Of a stretch of DNA of 12,635 nucleotides, positions 1 through 5,822 are shown piece by piece. A program made the translations under genes and the position numbers. The stretch covers positions 1 through 12,635 of the forward strand of contig USAY01000052.1 of NCBI GenBank assembly GCA_900552755.1, in the 5' to 3' direction. Each line of letters starts with the position of its first letter. Within the stretch, counting starts at the first letter, position 1. The notes below the pieces were generated by a model. That model made no database searches and was not told where the DNA came from. It saw nothing but the letters and a program-made list of their open reading frames with translations. The DNA comes from an uncultured Collinsella sp. (lineage in GTDB: Bacteria > Actinomycetota > Coriobacteriia > Coriobacteriales > Coriobacteriaceae).

Positions 1-341
1 TGGTTGAGCATGGTGTAGACGTGGTCGTCGGCGAGCGAGTAGAGGATATTGCGCCCGTCGCGCCGGAATTTAACCAGGTGCGACTGCTTGAGTGTGCGCA
101 GCTGGTGCGACACCGCGGACTGCGAGGTTTCGGTCGCTTCGGCGATGTCTGCCACGCAGAGCTCGCGGCCCATGAGGGCATAGAGGATCTTGATGCGCGT
201 GGTGTCGCTGAAGACCTTGAACAGGTCGGCGAGGTCGTAGAGAAGCTCCTCGTCGGGAAGGTCCTCGGGCGAGCAGGTGGTCGGGATCGCGGGTTCGGTG
301 GCCTCGATGTCGAGTTTCGTTTCATCAACGCGGATGCTCAT
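1..341 (-). CDS. ArsR/SmtB-family metal-sensing repressor (3' end outside window)
   Basis: Winged-helix transcriptional repressor that should release DNA when it binds a metal ion. The first 113 residues are visible and the C-terminus runs off the window. Residues 60-66 (ELCVADI) correspond to the ELCVCDL stretch of ArsR/CadC, with the second Cys replaced by Ala, so the alpha-3 thiol site looks incomplete. The recognition helix lies around residues 73-90 (SQSAVSHQLRTLK). Residues 105-112 (DDHVYTML) match the start of the alpha-5 Asp-x-His zinc/cobalt site of CzrA and SmtB; the two expected downstream His/Glu ligands would lie beyond position 1. Start: ATG at 341, preceded by AAAGGA at 349-354 with a 7-nt spacer. 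No longer in-frame start is needed. The usual partner is a metal-exporting P-type ATPase or cation carrier, which would be downstream and out of view. Family call is firm; the metal (Zn/Co/Cd) is inferred. Confidence 0.88.
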   Translation of the reverse strand, partial: MSIRVDETKLDIEATEPAIPTTCSPEDLPDEELLYDLADLFKVFSDTTRIKILYALMGRELCVADIAEATETSQSAVSHQLRTLKQSHLVKFRRDGRNILYSLADDHVYTMLN

Positions 342-354
342 TGCAATATCCTTT

Positions 355-411
355 CATATGAACATGCGCTCATATAATTTACTTTCGATTATATGAGTGC
401 ATGTTCATATG
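355..411. promoter_or_regulatory. Double operator of the metal sensor
   Basis: Two 24-nt arms, 355-378 and 388-411, are inverted copies of each other with a single mismatch and a 9-nt spacer. Each arm is itself a dyad of the form ATATGA-N8-TCATAT (356-375 and 391-410). This resembles the 12-2-12-type imperfect palindromes bound by SmtB/CzrA-type repressors. One dyad fills the promoter spacer; the other lies between the -10 and the ribosome binding site. It is therefore a two-site operator for the adjacent ArsR-family protein, by inference from position and symmetry. Confidence 0.82.
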
Positions 412-415
412 TCAA
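388..415 (-). promoter_or_regulatory. Sigma-70-type promoter of the ArsR-family gene
   Basis: On the minus strand, TTGACA (410-415) and TATAAT (388-393) both match consensus and are separated by 16 bp. The predicted transcript start is about 35-40 nt upstream of the ATG at 341. The -35/-10 spacer is almost completely filled by one copy of the operator palindrome, and a second copy lies just downstream of the -10. Repressor bound there would block polymerase, which is the standard autoregulatory arrangement for this family. Confidence 0.85.
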
Positions 416-499
416 TGACGTTCAGGTAATTCGTTGTACAAAATGATGGGGAATAGTGGACGAGATCCCGGACTGAGCGGTTTTGATAGCCGATGCCGG

Positions 500-541
500 G
501 GTGGGTGCCCCTGAGCCGTGCAAAAATTGGAGTATTCTGCA
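500..541 (+). repeat. Intergenic repeat, copy A
   Basis: A 42-bp element that matches copy B (707-748, opposite strand) at about 33 of 42 positions without gaps. Conserved blocks are GGTGGGTRCCC (500-510 here), CGTGCAAAA (517-525) and GAGTATTC (530-537), followed one base later by GCA. Similarity continues weakly for about 18 bases, including GGG-GTCT. The function is unknown. Copies A and B face each other across 165 bp, so the pair resembles the ends of a small MITE-like element, but no clean target-site duplication is visible. Confidence 0.6.
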
Positions 542-706
542 ACGATAGGGGGTCTGTTAATTTATTGCAGGCCATATAATGCAGTTCAAGAGTTATCTTA
601 GGGTGTTAATCCGATGAGTTCTTCCTCAAATGTTGCCTAACGCTCTCACGCAAGAGTGATTTCGCTTCACATTTGGATCCACTCGAGGGTGATAGACACC
701 CGGCTC

Positions 707-748
707 TGCTGAATACTCGCAATTTTGCACGTCGCTAGGGTACCCACC
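707..748 (-). repeat. Intergenic repeat, copy B (inverted relative to copy A)
   Basis: Minus-strand partner of the 500-541 element. Read on the minus strand it starts with GGTGGGTACCC (748-738), then a six-base variable stretch, CGTGCAAAA (731-723) and GAGTATTC (718-711). It begins about 12 bp after the stop codon of the 761-1951 gene and could lie in its 3' untranslated region. It is not a U-tailed terminator. I have an unverified recollection of similar sequence recurring between genes in Collinsella genomes. Confidence 0.6.
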
Positions 749-760
749 TTGTTAGCCGGC

Positions 761-1951
761 CTAGTCTCCGGCCCCGAAGACCCTGCCCTCGGGCGCGAGG
801 CTGCTTGTTTGGGCAAATGATGGGCTGTCGGATTCGACAGTCTGCATGTCATCGATTGCCGGAACTTCATTAATTGTCGGGTCATCCAGCGTGATGCCTT
901 CGAGCGTTGCTTTTTCGAGGTCGATTCGTTGACGCTCTTCGGAATCCTGGCGAAGCTGCTTCTGAATTCGCTTTTTCTCTTCTATAAACCTTCTGAGCAC
1001 AAACTGTCTCAGGTCCTCTTGCATGATTTGAAAGTCTTTTGGCAGACGCGAGGGGCGTACGCCCTCTTTCCGCTGGATTGCTTCCATGACCCTAACGAAA
1101 GAGCTGGCATGCATAAAGGAATAACGACTGACGGTGATGATTCCGTACCCCATGGACGCAAGTGCATTCTTGCGCTCCTCATCGATGGCGCGGTCTTCTT
1201 CCGCGTCATGATAAAAACCGTTGTATTCAATGTCTGTGCGAGATTTCTTTAGATACGCATCCATAAAGAACTTTTTGCGTCTCGTGAGATTCTTTGCGGC
1301 AGCGGTGACCTGTACCTCGTAATCGGTCTCAATTCCCTTAATACCAAGCCCTCCTTCGCTTTTGGGCAGCGTTAGCATCATGACAAAGGCTGTTTCCATA
1401 GGAGACCGGCATCCGTCGCGCACACATTGGATCGCCTTTCGGGCAAGAGCCAGACCGTCGCATCTGGTAATGGAATTAAAGAACTGTTTCAATCTCTCGG
1501 TCGAGGTGAGCGCGAAACGCTCGGTATAGGAGGTGGGAGAGTCGGTTCCAAGGGAATAAGCGCCGCATAGTTCAAAGTAGTACTCCACCAGTTCGCGAAA
1601 AGGAAGATAGGTGGCGGCCTGAAGTGCGCAAAGCTCAACGCCAACAATGAAGATGCCATCTTCAAGCTCTATAAAGCGTGAGTTCGAGAATCGTTTTGAA
1701 GAAACGTGGCATTGACAGTTCATTGCATGGCGCGCATTCCTGCGATCAAACACCATCACCTCGAGGGAATCATTCGCGTCGAGGGAAACATCATGTTTGG
1801 TGAGCCATTCTGCGGCTGCGTCAAGGAGCGTTCCGGTGGGACATGATCCGTAAATCGCGGCAGGGTTACAGGACTCGATGCCTTTCGCAGACACCGAATG
1901 CGCGGCCTGGTAGACCGCTTTTGCAGTGGTATGTGACAATACGATACTCAT
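761..1951 (-). CDS. AbiEi-like / DUF559-type PD-(D/E)xK nuclease-like protein
   Basis: 396 residues. I recognise a Coriobacterial family with a regulator-like N-terminal half and a Vsr/DUF559-like C-terminal domain. Residues 92-115 (FIELEDGIFIVGVELCALQ) recall the winged-helix/ELC-LQ region of AbiEi-type antitoxins. Residues 183-203 (SPMETAFVMMLTLPKSEGGLG) match the conserved linker I associate with this family. Residues 229-276 fit the nuclease fold: D231, the E242-Y-N-G strand, then D257, R260, L264 and G268 before a final ITVS strand. The usual second Asp (E-x-D-G) is Asn here, so activity is uncertain. The tail (about 315-396) is charged and likely coiled, then disordered. The gene is AT-richer than its neighbours and uses AAA, AAT and TTT codons freely, suggesting transfer. 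The ATG at 1951 has no clear Shine-Dalgarno, so the start is less certain. A role in DNA processing or phage defence is a guess. Confidence 0.6.
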   Translation of the reverse strand: MSIVLSHTTAKAVYQAAHSVSAKGIESCNPAAIYGSCPTGTLLDAAAEWLTKHDVSLDANDSLEVMVFDRRNARHAMNCQCHVSSKRFSNSRFIELEDGIFIVGVELCALQAATYLPFRELVEYYFELCGAYSLGTDSPTSYTERFALTSTERLKQFFNSITRCDGLALARKAIQCVRDGCRSPMETAFVMMLTLPKSEGGLGIKGIETDYEVQVTAAAKNLTRRKKFFMDAYLKKSRTDIEYNGFYHDAEEDRAIDEERKNALASMGYGIITVSRYSFMHASSFVRVMEAIQRKEGVRPSRLPKDFQIMQEDLRQFVLRRFIEEKKRIQKQLRQDSEERQRIDLEKATLEGITLDDPTINEVPAIDDMQTVESDSPSFAQTSSLAPEGRVFGAGD

Positions 1952-2302
1952 GATATATATCGTGTCAGCTAATGCCGTGTTGACGGCGCTGAGTGGAAAA
2001 GCCGTTTTAGAGGTCTAACCAAATGCTGTCCAAAAGCTTGACGCAATTATGAGTTGGTATGCCCTAAATAAAAGTTTTCGCAGCTTAGCTATAGCATATA
2101 AATACTCAATTGCTGCACATTTGATATCGATGTATCACCATCCGACAACGAATTGCGTGTTGGGAATTGGTCGAAATCGTTCAAAATGAGGGTTCAGAAT
2201 TTGTGATGGCAGATCTATCTGTGGAACGTAGGGCGGCCCCGCTGCGGGGTTTCCCGCTGCGAGGCCGCTCGTGATCTACGTCGGAGTTTGTCGTAGACGT
2301 TT
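1952..2302. other. AT-rich intergenic region, no gene seen
   Basis: About 350 bp between the exonuclease stop and the start of the nuclease-like gene. No convincing ORF in either direction. It must hold the promoter of the 761-1951 gene; the best candidate I see is weak (TTGGAC at 2033-2028 and TAAAAC at 2009-2004 on the minus strand, 18-bp spacer). At 2101-2118 the minus strand carries GTGCAGCAATTGAGTATT, which resembles the core of the 42-bp repeat (GTGCAAAA...GAGTATTC) and may be a decayed third copy. The end adjoining the exonuclease gene carries hairpins, listed separately. Confidence 0.5.
2233..2297 (-). terminator. Possible terminator hairpins downstream of the exonuclease gene
   Basis: Two stems follow the stop codon of the minus-strand exonuclease gene. 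The first has 6-bp arms at 2275-2280 and 2292-2297 with an 11-nt loop. The second is a larger GC-rich structure bounded by GCGGCC (2233-2238) and GGCCGC (2263-2268), with an inner CCCCGC-T-GCGGGG alternative fold at 2237-2249. Neither is followed by a clear U-tract on the minus strand, so intrinsic termination is only a possibility. Confidence 0.4.
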
Positions 2303-3271
2303 CTACTTGGCAAACAGGTTCTTGAGGTTGAACTCGGCTTGGACGGTGCGGAGCATGAGGTCGGTGTCGTCGAGGCCCAGGTGCTGCTCGTTGGCGTCGG
2401 CGGCGAGGGTGCCGCGGCGGCGGGCCCAGTTCTCGAGCGCGGCGGGCGCGGACTCGCGGGGGAGCGAGCGCACGTCGGCATCCAGGCTGCGGCAGATCTG
2501 GCGCGAGTCGATGACGATAATCTTGCCGGCGCGGCGTGCCTCGGCGTAACCGTCCAGATGAATTTTGAACCAGCTGTCCTCGAACGCGGCGTTATGCGCC
2601 ATGTACGGGTATTTCTTCATAAGCTTGAGCAGCTGCTTCTGCAATTCCTTGTTCTCGCGGAACGGCTTTTTGCCGTCAATGTCGTCCCAGGTGATGTGGT
2701 GGATATTCGACAACGGCACATCCTCGCCGCGGTAGATGTCGGGCAGGCCACAGTAGTGTGCCTCGGCGTCATGCGGCACGGCGTCGCTGGTGAGATCCAT
2801 GATCTCCCAGCCCACGTTGATGATATAGCCGCGCTCGGGTGCACGGCCGGTGGTCTCGATGTCGATACCGAGCACGGTGCCCTGGATGGGCTTGCGGGCG
2901 TAGGCCACGCCGAGCGCGTCGCGGTCGCCGCGGATCTCGCGCATGACCGACGCGGCGGTGCGCTTTTGCATCTTACCGATGGCGGCGCAGGTGTCGGCAT
3001 CGGACAGGCCGCGCGAAAGCGTCGCGGGCGTCACGTTGCGCAGGCGTGCCTCGCCAATCTGGTCGCACAGGTCGCGGTTGCGGTCGGCCAGGTCGCGCAC
3101 GGTGGCAAAGTCGAAGCTGGGGTCGCCCTCGGCGGTAAAGTACTCGGTTTCGAGCACCTTGAGGGCCTCCTCGCCCTTCTGGCGCTCGGACTCCATGGCG
3201 CCGTGATCGCCATAGATAAACATGGGAATAAACGGCTGGCGCTCGTATTCGAGTGCTTGTGAAACGTTCAT
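2303..3271 (-). CDS. DEDDh 3'-5' exonuclease-domain protein
   Basis: 322 residues. The C-terminal half is an exonuclease domain of the DnaQ/polymerase III epsilon type. The ExoI motif is at 134-142 (LGIDIETTG; D137, E139), ExoII at 224-234 (MAHNAAFEDSW; acidic residue E231 or D232) and ExoIII at 297-304 (HLGLDDTD; H297 and D302 as H-x4-D). These would bind two metal ions for 3'-5' hydrolysis of DNA or RNA ends. The first 130 residues match no domain I recognise; they are mostly helical and charged, with R/D-rich stretches, and may bind a substrate or partner. The start is ATG 3271 with AAGGAG at 3279-3284, 7 nt upstream. The gene stands alone, divergent from the metal permease. A role in repair or RNA processing is family inference; no polymerase partner is adjacent. 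Confidence 0.82.
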   Translation of the reverse strand: MNVSQALEYERQPFIPMFIYGDHGAMESERQKGEEALKVLETEYFTAEGDPSFDFATVRDLADRNRDLCDQIGEARLRNVTPATLSRGLSDADTCAAIGKMQKRTAASVMREIRGDRDALGVAYARKPIQGTVLGIDIETTGRAPERGYIINVGWEIMDLTSDAVPHDAEAHYCGLPDIYRGEDVPLSNIHHITWDDIDGKKPFRENKELQKQLLKLMKKYPYMAHNAAFEDSWFKIHLDGYAEARRAGKIIVIDSRQICRSLDADVRSLPRESAPAALENWARRRGTLAADANEQHLGLDDTDLMLRTVQAEFNLKNLFAK

Positions 3272-3353
3272 ATAACTGCTCCTTGGACGGGCCGCACCGC
3301 GCGGCTCGGGTTCATTGAGATGTGGCGAGATGATAGTTTACCATGGGCAACTA

Positions 3354-3381
3354 TTGGCATCGCGCCTAGGACAACTACAAT
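3354..3381 (+). promoter_or_regulatory. Promoter of the metal permease gene
   Basis: TTGGCA (3354-3359) and TACAAT (3376-3381), 16-bp spacer, place a transcript start near 3388 and leave a leader of about 55 nt before the ATG at 3444. The -10 box lies inside the first of two direct repeats described in the next entry, so the same site could be an operator. Confidence 0.6.
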
Positions 3382-3411
3382 ACCCTAGTTGACCGCTAGG
3401 ACTTTTACAAT
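3366..3411 (+). repeat. Two direct repeats CTAGGAC-N3-TACAAT
   Basis: The 16-base pattern CTAGGAC-N3-TACAAT occurs at 3366-3381 and again at 3396-3411, exactly 30 bp apart (about three helical turns). A further CTAG lies between them at 3385-3388. The first copy includes the likely -10 box of the permease promoter; the second lies in the leader and has no good -35 partner. The layout suggests a regulator binding on one DNA face, but the second copy could instead be an alternative start site. Confidence 0.5.
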
Positions 3412-3443
3412 GCTGCCGAAAGACACGAAAGGTTCCATCCGTC

Positions 3444-4532
3444 ATGGATTTGCTGATTGATATTCTGCTTGACGCCGGCAAGGACACGCTCTCGCTGGTG
3501 CCATTCTTGTTGGTGACGTATCTGGCTCTCGAGACCTTGGAGCACGTCGCGGGTGACCGCGTTAACGGGGCCATCAAGCGCGCCGGCGCCGCGGGTCCCG
3601 TGGTTGGCTCGTTGCTGGGCATGGTGCCGCAGTGCGGCTTTTCGGCAATGGCGGCCACGCTGTACGCCGGTCGCGTCGTGACCTTGGGCACGTTGGTGGC
3701 GGTGTTCCTTTCGACCTCCGATGAGATGCTGCCGCTGTTGCTCGCCGAGCAGGTGCCCGTGCAGACCATGGCGATGCTTTTGGCTTCGAAAGCACTGATC
3801 GCGCTGGTCACGGGCTTTATCGTGGACGCCGCCATTCGCGGCCTGCGTCGTAACGCTCGCGCGCATGCGGCGATTCGCCGTACCTTGCTGGGAACCGCGG
3901 CCAACCCGGCCCACGTGAACTGCGCGCACGACGACCACACTGGCGGTGACATCATCGACGAGGTGGCCGAGGCGGGCGTGAGCGCCGATCACATCCATGA
4001 GCTGTGCGAGCGCGACCATTGCGGTTGCGATGAAGACGAGGACGAGCACGAACACGGACATGGCCACGATCACGGTCATGAGGACGAGCATGAACACCAT
4101 GATGGCCACGGTCACTCCCGCTCTCACGAGGGCGCGCCCCTCCTGTCGATTATTCGCAGCGCCATCTCGCACACCGTGCAGGTATCGGTATTCATTTTTC
4201 TGGTGACGCTGATTCTGGTCGCCGTGCTCGAGACCTTCGGCGAGTCCGCGATCGAGCAGTTCCTGCGTGGCAACGAGACGCTCGCCGTCCTGGGTTCGGC
4301 GCTTGTCGGCCTGATTCCCAACTGCTCGGCCAGCGTCGTCATCACACAACTGTACCTGGAAGGCGCGCTGCAGCTGGCCCCGATGCTCGCCGGCACGCTC
4401 ATCTCTGCTGGTGTGGGCTACCTGGTGCTGTTCCGCACCAACCGCAGCGCCCGCGAAAACGTCCTGTTCCTGATCATGATGTACGTCATCGGTGCCGGCT
4501 GGGGCCTCATCCTATCCGCCGTTGGCCTTTAA
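3444..4532 (+). CDS. ArsP_2-type heavy-metal permease with histidine-rich loop
   Basis: 362-residue membrane protein, matching the family called putative 10TM heavy-metal exporter (also annotated as putative manganese transporter or arsenic efflux protein). It is built from two related halves: residues 56-100 and 285-330 share a G-S-x-L-x-G-[ML]-[VI]-P-[QN]-C motif, with PQC at 62-64 and PNC at 292-294 inside membrane segments. The halves are joined by a long soluble loop (about 135-232) containing 18 His between 157 and 228, with Cys at 160, 188, 193 and 195, and dense alternating His/Asp/Glu/Gly from 202 to 228. This loop probably binds or senses metal. Start ATG 3444, with AAAGG at 3428-3432 somewhat far upstream (11 nt). 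Substrate and direction are not shown by sequence. The gene is monocistronic, convergent with the YaiI operon. Confidence 0.8.
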   Translation: MDLLIDILLDAGKDTLSLVPFLLVTYLALETLEHVAGDRVNGAIKRAGAAGPVVGSLLGMVPQCGFSAMAATLYAGRVVTLGTLVAVFLSTSDEMLPLLLAEQVPVQTMAMLLASKALIALVTGFIVDAAIRGLRRNARAHAAIRRTLLGTAANPAHVNCAHDDHTGGDIIDEVAEAGVSADHIHELCERDHCGCDEDEDEHEHGHGHDHGHEDEHEHHDGHGHSRSHEGAPLLSIIRSAISHTVQVSVFIFLVTLILVAVLETFGESAIEQFLRGNETLAVLGSALVGLIPNCSASVVITQLYLEGALQLAPMLAGTLISAGVGYLVLFRTNRSARENVLFLIMMYVIGAGWGLILSAVGL

Positions 4533-4563
4533 GTAGATTATTGGGACATGTCTTACGATCTAC
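4533..4563 (+). terminator. Hairpin directly after the permease stop codon
   Basis: GTAGAT (4533-4538) pairs with ATCTAC (4558-4563) around a loop containing GGGACATG (4543-4550). It begins at the base after the TAA stop. It resembles, on the opposite strand, the terminator at 4600-4636, including the GGGACATG loop, so it is probably a decayed copy of the same element. It lacks a U-tract, so termination strength is doubtful. Confidence 0.45.
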
Positions 4564-4590
4564 CCCTGTGACCAGGGCATTCCCCGCTGC

Positions 4591-4636
4591 CAAAACAAAA
4601 AGGTAGATTTTTAGGCATGTCCCGAAAATCTACCTT
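4591..4636 (-). terminator. Rho-independent terminator of the hdeD-yaiI operon
   Basis: A perfect 12-bp stem (4600-4611 with 4625-4636) and a 13-nt loop start 3 nt after the stop codon of the YaiI gene. On the minus strand the stem is followed by TTTTTGTTTTG (bases 4601-4591), a classic U-tail. The loop reads CGGGACATG on the minus strand, matching the loop of the 4533-4563 hairpin. On the plus strand there is no comparable U-run, so it mainly serves the minus-strand genes. Confidence 0.85.
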
Positions 4637-4638
4637 GG

Positions 4639-5121
4639 TTAGCGCAGCAGCTCGGTGAGGTTGCGCTTAAAGCGGGCCCGGTCTTCGCTGGTAAATGCCG
4701 CCGGACCGCGAGTGCGACCGCCGGCGCGGCGCACCTTCTTTTCCTCGTGGCGAATAAACAGTTGCATGTCGATGGTCGCCTTATCGTAGACGCGCCCGCG
4801 CACGCCGATGGCGGCGGCATCGCGCCCGAGCACCATGCTCGCCAAGCCAATGTCCTGCGTCACGACTACGTCGCCCGCCTGCAGGCGTTCGACAATGGCA
4901 AAGTCGGCGCTGTCGGCGCCCACGCTCACATCGAGCGTCGTGACCCAAAATCCGCGTCGCGCATGCTCGACGTCGCGCGGATCGTTGCGGCGAATGTGGC
5001 GTTCCAGGTTCTGCGTGCTGTTGCCGGCGATAACGACGGCAACGCCCGCCCGCCGCGCGCAGTCAATCGACTCGCGCGTGACCGGGCAGGCGTCTGCATC
5101 AATAAAGAGCGTTCGCGGCAT
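4639..5121 (-). CDS. YaiI/YqxD family protein (DUF188, UPF0178)
   Basis: 160 residues, the normal length for this PIN/NYN-nuclease-like family, whose cellular role is not established. Diagnostic stretches are all present: FIDADACPV at 6-14 (D8, D10), GNSTQN at 33-38, GADSADFAI at 68-76 (D70, D73), TQDIGLA at 88-94, RGRVYD at 108-113, and the C-terminal GGRTRGPAAFTSEDRARF region (134-151). The clustered acidic residues are consistent with a metal-dependent nuclease-like site. The ATG at 5121 follows the upstream HdeD-like gene's TAG with no intervening base (TAGATG on the minus strand), so translation is probably coupled; only a weak GGTG precedes it. Second gene of a two-gene operon ended by the 4600-4636 terminator. 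Identification is firm; the function is not known. Confidence 0.93.
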   Translation of the reverse strand: MPRTLFIDADACPVTRESIDCARRAGVAVVIAGNSTQNLERHIRRNDPRDVEHARRGFWVTTLDVSVGADSADFAIVERLQAGDVVVTQDIGLASMVLGRDAAAIGVRGRVYDKATIDMQLFIRHEEKKVRRAGGRTRGPAAFTSEDRARFKRNLTELLR

Positions 5122-5724
5122 CTAGTGCACCAGTTTGCCAAATTGAATAGCGCGAACAATCAGCGTTACGCCAAACACCAGCAGTGCGGCGCCGCTAAAG
5201 ATGACGAGCATCTTGGCCGACCACAGCGGATAGATAAACACGAACATGCCGGCGATGATGGAGAGTGCGCCGCTCAGGATGGCGAGGGCACGGTTGGACG
5301 AAAGCTCGGACTCCAGAATGGACATGACACCTTCGACGATCCAGCCAAAGCCGGCCACGATAACCACCATCGTGGTGAGCGTCGCGGTCGAGAAGGCCTG
5401 GTTGCGCAGGATTATGACGCCGCCCAAGATAATGAGTAGGTTGGAGATGATGCTCGTCACGCGCCAGCCGGTGGGCAGCAGTGGCTCGAAAACAGCGGTA
5501 AACAGCCTGATCGCGGCCGTGATCACAAAGTAGAAGCCCAAGACGGTCGTTAGGAAGACGAGGGACTTGGCAGGCGCAAACAGCAGTGCGATGCCGGCGA
5601 CGAGCGCCAAGACGCCCGTGATGGCGTAAATCCAGCGCACGGCCTTGACGGCCTTGCCTGCCATGCTTTTCTCGTCAAATCCAAACTGGCTCGATTTTTG
5701 GTCATCATTCTTAAAGATGCCCAT
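5122..5724 (-). CDS. HdeD-like (DUF308) membrane protein
   Basis: 200-residue integral membrane protein with a short polar N-terminus and about six hydrophobic helices: roughly 31-50, 53-75, 90-106, 115-135, 146-165 and 170-191. The paired-helix pattern with small Gly/Ala-rich turns (LVAGIALLFAP, LGGVIILRN, IIAGMFVFIYP) is that of the HdeD/DUF308 family, known from the E. coli acid-resistance island, though most members are uncharacterised. I place the start at ATG 5724, where AAAGGAGA (5729-5736) is well spaced; the frame stays open to an ATG at 5823, but that extension (33 residues) is Arg/Ala-rich and lacks a ribosome binding site. First gene of an operon with the YaiI-type protein. The shared transcript does not by itself reveal a common function. 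A role in membrane or acid stress is inference. Confidence 0.85.
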   Translation of the reverse strand: MGIFKNDDQKSSQFGFDEKSMAGKAVKAVRWIYAITGVLALVAGIALLFAPAKSLVFLTTVLGFYFVITAAIRLFTAVFEPLLPTGWRVTSIISNLLIILGGVIILRNQAFSTATLTTMVVIVAGFGWIVEGVMSILESELSSNRALAILSGALSIIAGMFVFIYPLWSAKMLVIFSGAALLVFGVTLIVRAIQFGKLVH

Positions 5725-5736
5725 AATGTCTCCTTT

Positions 5737-5780
5737 CCGTGCGGTGCACGTCGCGTTCATTGCTCTCCGTGCGGCGTACG
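5737..5780 (-). repeat. Two 14-bp direct repeats upstream of the HdeD-like gene
   Basis: CCGTGCGGTGCACG (5737-5750) and CCGTGCGGCGTACG (5767-5780) match at 12 of 14 bases and start exactly 30 bp apart. The first contains a CGTGC-N3-GCACG dyad; the second is a near-dyad. They lie immediately upstream of the ribosome binding site of the HdeD-like gene, in its leader or promoter, and could be regulator sites. No convincing -35/-10 pair was found nearby. Confidence 0.4.
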
Positions 5781-5822
5781 CCAAAAGTGCTGCAACAAGT
5801 ATCGCCCAAGGGCGCCGATGCA

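Noticed and set aside
487..758. TAGCCG at 487-492 and 753-758 as a target-site duplication around the inverted repeats
   Set aside because: The hexamers are at unequal distances from the repeat ends (7 and 4 bases) and six bases can recur by chance in GC-rich DNA.
667..885. Small 72-residue open frame downstream of and overlapping the nuclease-like gene
   Set aside because: It overlaps the real gene in another frame and covers repeat copy B; no ribosome binding site or recognisable motif.
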